From SB25 sp050180705 (GTDB lineage: Bacteria; Bacteroidota; Bacteroidia; Bacteroidales; Tenuifilaceae): 64,000 bases of DNA. Under the pieces are notes generated by a model. That model saw only the letters and a list, made by a program, of their open reading frames with translations. It searched no databases and was not told the DNA's origin. Made by a program: the position numbers and the translations under genes. Location of the stretch: contig JBFXDX010000002.1 of the NCBI GenBank assembly GCA_050180705.1, positions 310,001-374,000 on the forward strand, in the 5' to 3' direction. This document shows, piece by piece, positions 1-7,182 of this stretch. Each line of letters opens with the position of its first letter. The first letter of the stretch is position 1.

Positions 1-535
1 TTAGCTCGGAGTAGTTCGATAGGGTATCGAATGCAACGCCTGCCTTGGCAAATCCCTCGGTGCCCTGGTTAAACTGGTAGGTGAATATTGCCACAAGGCC
101 AAGCACATTACAACCCGCTGCTTTAAGGGCTTCAACGGCTGCAAGGCTACTCATTCCGGTGGATATTAAATCCTCGATAACTACTACCTTTTGTCCGGGT
201 TTATAGTCGCCCTCAATTTGATTGGATAGCCCGTGCGATTTTGGCGCAGACCTTACGTATATGAACGGAAGACTCATACGATCGGCAACTAGCATTCCAT
301 GTGCAATTGCACCTGTGGCCACCCCGGCAATTATTTCTACATCGGGATATTTTGCCTTTATTAGCTCCACAAAACCGTTGCATACAACATTTCTTACCTC
401 GGGAAACGATAGTGTTTTTCGGTTGTCGCAGTATATTGGCGATTTCCATCCCGATGCCCATGTAAAAGGATTTGCAGGATTGAGTTTTATTGCATTAATT
501 TGAAGTAAGTTTGACGCAATTGTTTTGTTTGCCAT
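1..535 (-). CDS. pyrE: Orotate phosphoribosyltransferase, C-terminus cut by window edge
   Basis: Transfers phosphoribose from PRPP to orotate to make OMP in de novo pyrimidine synthesis (cytosol). I translated the minus strand from the ATG complementary to 533-535. About 178 codons are visible and no stop is reached before base 1, so the last 30 or so residues are missing. The protein begins MANKTIASNLLQ, has the FTWASGWKSPIYCDNR loop near residues 24-39 and the PRPP-binding motif VVVIEDLISTG at about 117-127, all typical of PyrE. Its start codon overlaps the start of the divergent Nudix gene, so its promoter must lie inside that gene. Confidence 0.95.
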   Translation of the reverse strand, partial: MANKTIASNLLQINAIKLNPANPFTWASGWKSPIYCDNRKTLSFPEVRNVVCNGFVELIKAKYPDVEIIAGVATGAIAHGMLVADRMSLPFIYVRSAPKSHGLSNQIEGDYKPGQKVVVIEDLISTGMSSLAAVEALKAAGCNVLGLVAIFTYQFNQGTEGFAKAGVAFDTLSNYSEL

Positions 536-1160
536 GTCTCAAGAATTTGTTATTTATTTCGATAATCGTAAGTTCGTAATTACTTCGTGCATTAATAAAT
601 ATTTTGAGGGGAATAGCATGGGGTTATTCTTTAGAAACCCAACCCGTCAAGATTTCTCAAAATTACTCGAAATTTTCCAAACGCATCGGGTCGTTCATAA
701 TCTTTTTGTGGGTGATATTGATACCGATATGCTTTTCGATCAGTTTGCATCAAACTTTACAGTGATTGATGCCGCTGGCGGAGTTGTGCAAAACGACCGT
801 GGCGAGTTTCTGCTGATACACCGAAGGGGTATGTGGGATTTGCCCAAGGGGAAAATTGAGCGTGGTGAAACGATTGAGGAGGCTGCTCTGCGCGAGGTTA
901 TGGAGGAAACCGGTGTTGGTAACCTGTCGCTCGGAAATCTTATTACAGTAACCTATCATACCTACGAGGAGAAGGGAAAACTATTCCTAAAGCGTTCGTA
1001 CTGGTATGCAATGAAAAGTTTGAGCCACGATGGTCTTGTTCCCCAAACCGAGGAGGATATCGATAAGGCCGAATGGGTGGATGCTACCCAATTGCCTTAC
1101 TACTTAATTGAGGCCTACAGCAACATTCGGGATGTCATGGCAATTGCGGCTAATCTTTAA
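534..1160 (+). CDS. Nudix hydrolase
   Basis: Probable pyrophosphohydrolase acting on a nucleoside-diphosphate-linked substrate. The exact substrate cannot be read from the sequence. The full Nudix box (G-x5-E-x7-R-E-x-x-E-E-x-G) is present as GKIERGETIEEAALREVMEE followed by TGV, near residues 105-127 of 208. The N-terminal 70 residues are a Bacteroidota-style extension. I chose the ATG at 534; the reading frame also opens at TTG 525, which is less likely. The ATG shares bases with the pyrE start on the other strand. At the 3' end its TAA overlaps the stop of the convergent TlpA-like gene, so the gene is packed with no intergenic DNA on either side. Confidence 0.93.
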   Translation: MSQEFVIYFDNRKFVITSCINKYFEGNSMGLFFRNPTRQDFSKLLEIFQTHRVVHNLFVGDIDTDMLFDQFASNFTVIDAAGGVVQNDRGEFLLIHRRGMWDLPKGKIERGETIEEAALREVMEETGVGNLSLGNLITVTYHTYEEKGKLFLKRSYWYAMKSLSHDGLVPQTEEDIDKAEWVDATQLPYYLIEAYSNIRDVMAIAANL

Positions 1161-2569
1161 ATTTGCCCTCTATCGCGTAATATCTGAAAGAATTTCATCT
1201 CGAAATTTTCCTTGGGCGATGGCGCTGGCGAGTATATCAGCCTTTTATCGGGTCCAATCAGGAAATAGGTAGGGTAAGCCCTAATGTCGAAATCTTTAAT
1301 AATATCGGGTTTTGCTCCATAGTGGAGGAAAGTCCAAGTGTAGCCCGAGTTTTTCAGGAACGATTTAAGGTCGTTGATGTCCCTATCGGCCGATATCGAT
1401 ACTATTTCCAGATGCTTGCCGTACTTCTTCTGAAGCTTTTCGAGCAGCGAGAATTCCTGAAGGCAAGTGTAGCTGGTGGTGGTGCAAAAATTCAGGTAAA
1501 CGTATTTTCCCTCAAACTTATCGAGACTAACGTCGTTGCCATTAATATCTTTTAGCACAAATGCATTGGGAACAAAGCCCGGAAGCAACTTTGTGATTTT
1601 CCCCCTGATGTTCTCGGCAATTAGCAGGTGATCGGCAATTTTGGTGGTTCGGTAAACGGAGTCGAGTAGTGTTAAAAGCGCCGATCGGGAGAAGTTATCG
1701 CTGAAAAACTCGTCGTACAGAGCCTTTAGTATTACCATTTCCATTAGCGTGTCGTTGCTCAGCACCTCGTTCTCCGATAGGGTTTCCTTTAGCTTTGTCA
1801 AACTTCTATCAACAGATATATCCTTGAAAATTACGCTGCCCGAGTTGGTTCGCGAGAAAAACAGAAAGTATTTGTCGTAAACAAGGTTGAAGAGCTCCAT
1901 GTATGCAGGGTTGTTGTACATAATGGGTTTGTTCAGGAAAAGCTCGTTCGACACGCTGGTCGATTTTTTGTAAAAGGTGATTTGCTTAAGCAACCCATAA
2001 CGGTATTGCCTGTAGGCGTTAAAGTATGGATTCTTGCTGGTTGAGAACTTTGCCTCAATCAGGTTTACCAACGAGTCGATGTTTACCTGTTGTTTGCCCT
2101 TGTAGGCATCTATTACAATCTGGTCGAAATTCTCGTTAAATCTTAAATCGAAACTATTTACAAGAAAGTTGATGTCGGTTTTGTCGATATTGGCAATTCC
2201 AACCTGCATGTCGGTTTCCCTAAAGAAAGGGTTCAGGCGTTGCTCCTCGGTTTTCTCCTCTCTTTTGGGCAGAATCAGGTTGTATTTTTTTGTGGGTTCG
2301 GCAAAGAAGTATAGCTTGTAAATTCCCACGTAGCTGAACACATAGGTTGTTTCCAGTATTTTAAGTTCGCAGGTGAATTTGCCATTGTCATCAACCTTGC
2401 ACCGGCCAATTTCGTTTTCGGTTGAGGTGATAAAGTCGGAGTACTGGTAAAACACTAATTCATCGCCCTTGTATTCTGGGGCATCGCCATAAACAATTGC
2501 TTCCTGTGCAAACGAGAGTATCGAAATAAAAACAAAAATTGCGGTGATTAGTCCCTTCGAATATTTCAT
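1157..2569 (-). CDS. TlpA/AhpC-TSA-like thioredoxin-fold protein with SxxC active site
   Basis: Exported thioredoxin-fold protein of the Bacteroidota TlpA/DUF4369 type, probably periplasmic. It has an N-terminal signal (GLITAIFVFISILSFAQ), a long all-purpose middle region of about 310 residues, and a C-terminal thioredoxin fold beginning near PGFVPNAFVLKDINGN with a cis-Pro loop (RAYPTYFLIG). The usual WCxxC site reads TTTSYTC: the first redox Cys is Ser (codon 1472-1474) and only the second Cys (1463-1465) remains. Another Cys lies four residues before the Ser. I chose the ATG at 2569 because it gives a clean signal peptide and avoids overlap with coaD; an in-frame upstream start at 2590 also exists. 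It lies 10 bp downstream of coaD and is probably cotranscribed. Confidence 0.85.
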   Translation of the reverse strand: MKYSKGLITAIFVFISILSFAQEAIVYGDAPEYKGDELVFYQYSDFITSTENEIGRCKVDDNGKFTCELKILETTYVFSYVGIYKLYFFAEPTKKYNLILPKREEKTEEQRLNPFFRETDMQVGIANIDKTDINFLVNSFDLRFNENFDQIVIDAYKGKQQVNIDSLVNLIEAKFSTSKNPYFNAYRQYRYGLLKQITFYKKSTSVSNELFLNKPIMYNNPAYMELFNLVYDKYFLFFSRTNSGSVIFKDISVDRSLTKLKETLSENEVLSNDTLMEMVILKALYDEFFSDNFSRSALLTLLDSVYRTTKIADHLLIAENIRGKITKLLPGFVPNAFVLKDINGNDVSLDKFEGKYVYLNFCTTTSYTCLQEFSLLEKLQKKYGKHLEIVSISADRDINDLKSFLKNSGYTWTFLHYGAKPDIIKDFDIRAYPTYFLIGPDKRLIYSPAPSPKENFEMKFFQILRDRGQI

Positions 2570-2579
2570 GACAATACTT

Positions 2580-3056
2580 TTAGTCTTCAATGTAGTCGTA
2601 AATATTTATTGACGATGGAATGAATTGCGATGGATCGCCTTTGTGGATTAGAATATCCCTGATAATTGTTGAGTTAATTGGAGTATGCTCTGGCGTGGTT
2701 AAAAGAAAAATCGTTTCGATTTGTGGAAACATGGCCTTGTTAACCTGTGCTATTGCCCGTTCAAACTCAAAATCGGCCGCAGTTCTTAATCCTCTAAGAA
2801 TGTAATTTACCTTTAGCTTATTGCAAAGGTCAACTGTTAATCCCTGATAGCTGATAACTTCGATGCGCGGCTCGTTAGCAAATACTTTCTTTATCATCTC
2901 TACTCGTTTTTCGATGCTAAAGAATGCTTTCTTGCTTGCGTTATAGCCAATTGCCACAACAATTTTGTCGAACATTGGAAGTGCGCGTAACACTACCGAT
3001 TCGTGACCAACCGTAATAGGATCGAATGATCCGGGGAATATCGCTATCTTTTTCAT
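2580..3056 (-). CDS. coaD: Phosphopantetheine adenylyltransferase
   Basis: Adenylates 4'-phosphopantetheine to dephospho-CoA, the penultimate step of coenzyme A synthesis (cytosol). The sequence opens with the nucleotidyltransferase signature AIFPGSFDPITVGHESV (the T/HxGH motif as TVGH). It also has the family motifs YILRGLRTAADFEFE and the C-terminal INSTIIRD, the counterpart of the ISSTxxR motif. From the ATG at 3056 it is 158 residues, the normal length; the open frame extends upstream to 3083, but that would add nine atypical residues. First gene of a two-gene minus-strand unit with the TlpA-like gene. Confidence 0.97.
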   Translation of the reverse strand: MKKIAIFPGSFDPITVGHESVVLRALPMFDKIVVAIGYNASKKAFFSIEKRVEMIKKVFANEPRIEVISYQGLTVDLCNKLKVNYILRGLRTAADFEFERAIAQVNKAMFPQIETIFLLTTPEHTPINSTIIRDILIHKGDPSQFIPSSINIYDYIED

Positions 3057-3244
3057 CTCCTTAATCATTAAAAACCAATGCATTTGTAGTAGCTGAGCAA
3101 AGGTGGTTTTCGGTATTCAAAAATCATACAATTATAGGCAAAAAACAACTATTGGCAATTAACGGGTACTTTATTTATGCGTGATCGATTGTGTGAGGTA
3201 AAATCCTGTACACTTTTTACAATCAACCATCAACTTTAAACTCC

Positions 3245-3275
3245 TTGCATTTTGCCCATTATTTAGGTAATTTTG
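3245..3275 (+). promoter_or_regulatory. Bacteroidota-type promoter of the Memo-AMMECR1 gene
   Basis: A -33 TTG (3245-3247) is followed after 20 bp by a -7 element TAATTTTG (3268-3275), matching the Bacteroidota sigma-ABfr consensus TTG-N19-TAnnTTTG. Transcription would begin near 3281, downstream of the ORF's first possible start (3273), which supports the ATG at 3297. Confidence 0.6.
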
Positions 3276-3296
3276 GTAAACTGCTTAATTAAAGCA

Positions 3297-4814
3297 ATGA
3301 TAGGAAAAATCGTAAGTTCAATATTGCTACTAATATTTATAGCTATGGAAGCACCTTTCAGTGGGCTAAACGGAAATAACCGTGAGCCGAAAATAGATAG
3401 ACGACCAGTGGTGGCAGGTTCATTCTACCCTGCATCAAAATCGCAGCTCAATCAAGATATAAAGGGTTACTTCGATAGTGCTGATGCTATTCTGGAGAGT
3501 CAGCCGCTTGCAGTAATTGTACCGCATGCTGGTTATGTTTTTTCTGCGGGAGTTGCAGCATCGGCCTTTAAGCAGATTAATCGTAATGCAAAGTTTAAGC
3601 ATGTGTTCCTAATAGGGTCGAGCCATACAATGTATTTTAATGGAGCATCAATTTATACTCGGGGCGATTTTATTACGCCGTTGGGAACGGTTAAGGTCGA
3701 TCCACTTGCCAAAGATTTGGTCGATAACTATAGCTTTATTACCGATGATGTAAAACCCCACGAGCGCGAGCATAGTCTAGAGGTTCAGCTGCCGTTATTA
3801 CAGTACTGGCTTAAGAATGAGTTTAGCATAATTCCAATTATACTAGGTGGCGATTCGCAGAGCACAAGCACTTTGCTGGCCGAGGCGCTTGCACCATACT
3901 TTAACGAGGAGAATCTTTTTGTAATTAGTTCCGACTTTTCGCATTACCCCTCCTATGCAAATGCTAAGGTTTCCGATGATGATATGGCACAGGCAATAGT
4001 TTCGAACTCATCGGTTCAGTTTATGAAGACAAAGTTGAGGCGTGAGAATTCGGGAATGAACGATTTGGCAACAACCATGTGTGGCTGGACCTCGGGTTTG
4101 ACTTTGCTAAAGATTACCGAGGAACGAAAGGATGTTGAGTATAAAACCATTCAATACCGAAACTCAGGCGATTCTCCGTATGGAGATAAAGATCGGGTTG
4201 TTGGCTATTGGGCTATTGCGGTTGTGAAAAAACAGCCAGGCAACGCAGACTTTACCCTTACCGATTCCGATAAAAAGTACCTTTTGAATTTGGCCAGGAA
4301 TACTATTACTCGGCATTTAAAGGGAGATCCCTCGGAGCAGTTGGATGAAGCAAAGTTAAGCCCAAATCTTTTGGCCAATGCAGGCGCATTTGTCACCCTA
4401 AGGAAAAATGGACAGCTACGAGGATGCATTGGGAATTTCTCCACAACAGCTCCGCTCTATAAGGTTGTGATGGGAATGGCAATTGCAGCTGCAACCGAGG
4501 ATTATCGTTTCGATAATGTCTCCCTGCGAGAGTTGGATGATATTGATGTGGAAATATCGGTGTTAACCCCCATGAAGCGGATAAAATTGGCCAGTGAGTT
4601 TATTCCCGGGAAACATGGTATCTACATTAAAAAGGGATGTCGTTCTGGTACTTTTTTGCCGCAGGTAGGAACCGAAACCGGATGGAGTCGGGAGGAACTG
4701 CTTGGGCATTGTGCCCGCGACAAGGCCTTTATTGGCTGGGATGGCTGGAAAGATAACGATACCGAACTCTACACTTACGAGGCAATAGTCTTTGAGGAGA
4801 AGGAATTGTATTGA
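3297..4814 (+). CDS. AmmeMemoRadiSam system B and A domains fused (Memo-AMMECR1)
   Basis: One 505-residue polypeptide carries two domains usually named AmmeMemoRadiSam proteins B and A. The N-terminal MEMO1-like part (about residues 38-300, class III extradiol dioxygenase fold) has conserved VPHAGYVFSAG, GSSHTMYF and TMCGWTSG segments, which hold the His/His/Cys of MEMO. The C-terminal AMMECR1 part (about 315-505) has the diagnostic LRGCIGNF. The biochemical reaction of this system is not established. Before the MEMO domain there is a hydrophobic stretch (IVSSILLLIFIAM), so it may be exported or membrane-anchored. No radical SAM partner is visible in the window. It has its own promoter just upstream and no cotranscribed neighbour. 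Confidence 0.9.
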   Translation: MIGKIVSSILLLIFIAMEAPFSGLNGNNREPKIDRRPVVAGSFYPASKSQLNQDIKGYFDSADAILESQPLAVIVPHAGYVFSAGVAASAFKQINRNAKFKHVFLIGSSHTMYFNGASIYTRGDFITPLGTVKVDPLAKDLVDNYSFITDDVKPHEREHSLEVQLPLLQYWLKNEFSIIPIILGGDSQSTSTLLAEALAPYFNEENLFVISSDFSHYPSYANAKVSDDDMAQAIVSNSSVQFMKTKLRRENSGMNDLATTMCGWTSGLTLLKITEERKDVEYKTIQYRNSGDSPYGDKDRVVGYWAIAVVKKQPGNADFTLTDSDKKYLLNLARNTITRHLKGDPSEQLDEAKLSPNLLANAGAFVTLRKNGQLRGCIGNFSTTAPLYKVVMGMAIAAATEDYRFDNVSLRELDDIDVEISVLTPMKRIKLASEFIPGKHGIYIKKGCRSGTFLPQVGTETGWSREELLGHCARDKAFIGWDGWKDNDTELYTYEAIVFEEKELY

Positions 4815-4928
4815 TGCTTCGTTTTCTAGCGTGTCTGCTGGACGTGTGCGTTACATGAATTAACTATCATTTAGTAAACTTCTGCAGTTTAGCCTTTACG
4901 GTGCCTAAGTGGGATTGTGTAAAAAGGC

Positions 4929-4986
4929 GCTGCACGGCTACGGCAAGTTAGCATCCTTTCCCGAATATGTGTCGTAGCTGTGCAGC
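4929..4986. repeat. Long inverted repeat (14-bp arms)
   Basis: Arms GCTGCACGGCTACG (4929-4942) and CGTAGCTGTGCAGC (4973-4986) pair over 14 bp with one G-T position, around a 30-nt loop. It lies about 115 bp after the Memo-AMMECR1 stop and could end its transcript, though no U-run follows. Confidence 0.6.
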
Positions 4987-5071
4987 ATATGTTCCGGTAA
5001 TCCCGAATGCTCACTGCAGTGTGCAGCATTACTTCGGAGACTCCCGAACGAGCCTTGTAAGGCTACGGGGT

Positions 5072-5093
5072 ATCTTCGGACGCTCCCGAAGAT
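5072..5093. repeat. Short palindrome, REP-like
   Basis: Perfect 8-bp arms ATCTTCGG and CCGAAGAT around the loop ACGCTC. The same TTCGG-n6-CCGAA layout occurs just upstream (about 5033-5048), suggesting a repeated extragenic palindrome family. Confidence 0.5.
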
Positions 5094-5196
5094 TTGCTGC
5101 GCACATTCGGGCTATCTTCGGGAATTTCTGATTGTTTATAGCATCATTGTTATTCAATCAAGGAGAATGTAGTAAAGATGTGAATACTCTCAGTTG

Positions 5197-5216
5197 GCGC
5201 GGATATTCATCCGCGC
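5197..5216. repeat. Perfect hairpin with GCGCGGAT arms
   Basis: GCGCGGAT, loop ATTC, ATCCGCGC: an 8-bp perfect stem with a 4-nt loop. Similar GC-rich hairpins are dispersed in many Bacteroidota genomes (family knowledge). Copy number in this genome cannot be judged from one window. Confidence 0.55.
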
Positions 5217-5277
5217 TAGATACTTTTTACCCTTTCGTTGTACACTACTTATTGTCGTGTGCGTTCTTTTAGTTGAA

Positions 5278-5402
5278 CTAAAATGATACTGTTGATTTTG
5301 AATATTACACTCAAAACTGTAAATTCGCGCAAGCCGAGGTAATATACTACTATACGAGCAAGTGGATGTTTTTGAGACGAGGCTTGGAGCCAAGGCAAAA
5401 AC
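5278..5402. repeat. 125-bp direct repeat, copy 1
   Basis: Aligns without gaps to 5959-6083 with six mismatches counted by eye. Weaker similarity extends some 45 bp further left (CTTTCGTT and ACTTATTGTCG shared). It stands about 100 bp before a small secreted-protein gene. In one + frame both copies read as an open stretch ending ...FLRRGLEP, but a stop codon precedes it and most differences are not silent, so coding is not supported. Confidence 0.85.
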
Positions 5403-5499
5403 AGCGGTTACAGCAAGTATATCATCAAGATGGAAAATTTATTATAGTTCCGTATATTGGGTTTTAGATTAAGATAAATCATAAACATAGATCAAGTAT

Positions 5500-5901
5500 A
5501 TGAAAAACACTGTAAGTATTTTAACTTTTTTAGCAATCTTCGTTGGTTTAAGTGGCTCTTGCTGTAAGGATCTACACTCTGATATTTATTTAGATAATAA
5601 TTCGGGACAGGCAATATATTATGGGCTTTCATATTCGTATCCCGATACAAGTATTAATAAAATAAGTCAGGTGCCAGGATATGATGGGAACATATCACAT
5701 AAAATTGCTTCTGGAGAACAAAATATATTGCCTGCAACCAATTTCGCTTACAATTCAACGATGCAGGTATTTATCTTTGACGCTAGTACAATTGAAACCA
5801 CTCCGTGGGATAGTATAGTTGCGCATAGTATGGTACTAAAGCGATACCAGTTTACAGTAAATGATATGGAACAGTGTAATTGGACGATAACTTATCCGTA
5901 G
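5500..5901 (+). CDS. Small putative lipoprotein, unknown function
   Basis: 133 residues with an N-terminal hydrophobic segment (VSILTFLAIFVGLSG) followed by two Cys (SCCKD), so probably a lipoprotein or secreted protein, although the lipobox is imperfect. The C-terminus (VLKRYQFTVNDMEQCNWTITYP region) resembles a recurring ending in small uncharacterised Bacteroidota lipoproteins; this is recognition from memory, not a search. It lies between the two copies of the 125-bp repeat and has lower G+C than the left neighbour. The function is not known. Confidence 0.7.
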   Translation: MKNTVSILTFLAIFVGLSGSCCKDLHSDIYLDNNSGQAIYYGLSYSYPDTSINKISQVPGYDGNISHKIASGEQNILPATNFAYNSTMQVFIFDASTIETTPWDSIVAHSMVLKRYQFTVNDMEQCNWTITYP

Positions 5902-5958
5902 GAAAAGTTATTGGTTGGTCTTTCGTTTGCTCGCAACTTATTGTCGCATGACTTTTGG

Positions 5959-6083
5959 CTAAAATGATACTGTTGATTTTGAATATTACACTCAAAACGG
6001 TAAATTCGCTCAAGCCGAGGTAACATACTACTATACGAGCAGGTGGATGTTTTTGAGACGAGGCTTGGAGCCAAAACAAAAAC
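5959..6083. repeat. 125-bp direct repeat, copy 2
   Basis: Second copy of the unit at 5278-5402, offset 681 bp, about 95 percent identical by eye. It lies 58 bp after one small exported-protein gene and 86 bp before the next, so both genes have the layout repeat, short spacer, signal-peptide ORF. Confidence 0.85.
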
Positions 6084-6169
6084 CCTATTTTTGATGGTGG
6101 TTATAAAGAGTCGATAACAATCTTTGGTGGCGAAGATTATTTTTTGATATTAATTATAAATAATTTCCG

Positions 6170-6931
6170 ATGAAGGTGTTTGTGATGTTGATTGTTCTGA
6201 TTTTATTGGAATGTCTTCATTTGTTTGGGCAGAACCTTGTTCAAAATGGTGATTTTGAGACTTATGAAGTTTGTCCAATAACATATTGTTCTAAAAAATA
6301 CTTTTTGCCAAATTGGTATAGCCCTACTATGGGGACTCCGGATTATTTTAATGAATGTAGTAATGGACTTGCAGGCATTCCAAATAATTTTGCAGGAAAA
6401 TTACATTCTGAAAATGGAAGGGGCTATATTGGCTTTATCGTAGTTGGTTTAAGCCATATGGTAGGATTAACTTCTAATTATTCAAGAGAGTATGTGAGTT
6501 CAAAGTTGACAAAGCCTTTAGTGAAAGATACATTGTATTGCATCTCGTTTTTGATTTCACATTCTACTTACTCAAAAATTACTGTTAATCGAATTAGTGT
6601 ATATTTTAGTAAACATAAGGTTAATAAACCTGTAAAAAAAAATGAATTGGGATTTAACCCTCAAATAAATTTTGAGTTGTCTGTTGTTCCAAAAGACGAT
6701 TGGGTATTGCTTTCGACAATTTACAGAGCAACTGGAAATGAGGAATTTTTGACAATAGGTAATTTTCAGAAAGATACAGAATTAGTTTGGGCTAGAGATA
6801 AGAGTCAAGCAAAAGAGAAGTCTCCCTATAGTATTGGGGCTTACTATTATGTTGATAATGTTGAAATCCGTCCAGTTAGCGATAAACTATCTAAGTGTAA
6901 TGTCTTTATAGAAAGTGAATTTACGTATTAA
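6170..6931 (+). CDS. Secreted protein with a NGDFE-type N-terminal domain, unknown function
   Basis: 253 residues. A signal peptide (VFVMLIVLILLECLHLFGQ) is followed by NLVQNGDFETYEVCP, then LPNWYSPTMGTPDYFNEC. This is the beta-sandwich-like module that in Bacteroidota commonly stands in front of OmpA or sorting domains. Here the protein ends shortly after the module (VDNVEIRPV...) with no OmpA domain and no sorting domain, so it is either a stand-alone secreted module or a shortened relative. It is A+T-rich compared with the genes on both sides and sits next to the direct repeats, which fits acquired DNA. The function is not known. Confidence 0.7.
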   Translation: MKVFVMLIVLILLECLHLFGQNLVQNGDFETYEVCPITYCSKKYFLPNWYSPTMGTPDYFNECSNGLAGIPNNFAGKLHSENGRGYIGFIVVGLSHMVGLTSNYSREYVSSKLTKPLVKDTLYCISFLISHSTYSKITVNRISVYFSKHKVNKPVKKNELGFNPQINFELSVVPKDDWVLLSTIYRATGNEEFLTIGNFQKDTELVWARDKSQAKEKSPYSIGAYYYVDNVEIRPVSDKLSKCNVFIESEFTY

Positions 6932-6977
6932 CCCCACTTCTGTTAAGGTTGTAAAAATACATAAACGAAACGTGTTC

Positions 6978-7010
6978 GGCGCAGGCTAATTGCCTGTGCC
7001 GTTTTATTTA
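6978..7010 (+). terminator. Rho-independent terminator
   Basis: GGCGCAGGC, loop TAATT, GCCTGTGCC (9 pairs, one G-T) followed by GTTTTATTTA. It would end transcription from the gene finishing at 6931. A second perfect hairpin, ACAGGCT-T-AGCCTGT, follows at 7012-7026. Confidence 0.65.
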
Positions 7011-7108
7011 TACAGGCTTAGCCTGTAGTAACAATATTGACCTAAGCACAGTCTAAACCAACCGTTGCCGGAATGCACAAGTAGGTTACGCGTAAAATGA
7101 TAATAAGA

Positions 7109-7128
7109 AAGGAGGCAATTGCCTCCTT
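7109..7128 (-). terminator. Terminator of fusA2 (palindromic, 10-bp arms)
   Basis: AAGGAGGCAATTGCCTCCTT is a perfect palindrome. Read on the minus strand it is followed by TCTTATTAT and lies 54 bp beyond the fusA2 stop. Confidence 0.6.
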
Positions 7129-7182
7129 CTTCATTTATCTTGTCTAGAGTCTTGTGTCTGACACCTAGAGTCTGCGTCAAAT

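Larger units (their letters stand above)
4815..5277. other. Gene-free region rich in short inverted repeats
   Basis: No convincing gene lies here. The stretch holds at least four inverted repeats, listed separately or in the findings: 4929-4942 with 4973-4986, 5051-5064, 5072-5093 and 5197-5216. It also has scattered copies of the words TTCGG and CCCGAA in opposite orientation, and is visibly richer in G+C than the DNA on its right. The pattern resembles clusters of extragenic palindromes. No mobile-element ORF is left. Confidence 0.6.

Noticed and set aside
4929..5216. Possible CRISPR array
   Set aside because: Repeats are inverted, of different sequence and irregular spacing; there are no constant direct repeats with unique spacers and no cas genes.
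5190..5393. Minus-strand ORF in repeat copy 1 (and its twin at 5892-6074)
   Set aside because: They exist because the repeat is open in that frame. The start is TTG, there is no recognisable protein feature, and the two copies diverge outside the DNA repeat.
5283..5405. Plus-frame peptide ending FLRRGLEP shared by both repeats
   Set aside because: A stop codon lies directly upstream in both copies, no start fits, and most base differences change the amino acid, so selection for a protein is not shown.
7140..7180. Short direct repeat TAGAGTCT twice near the fusA2 stop
   Set aside because: Only 8 bp, with no structural or positional pattern beyond the two copies.
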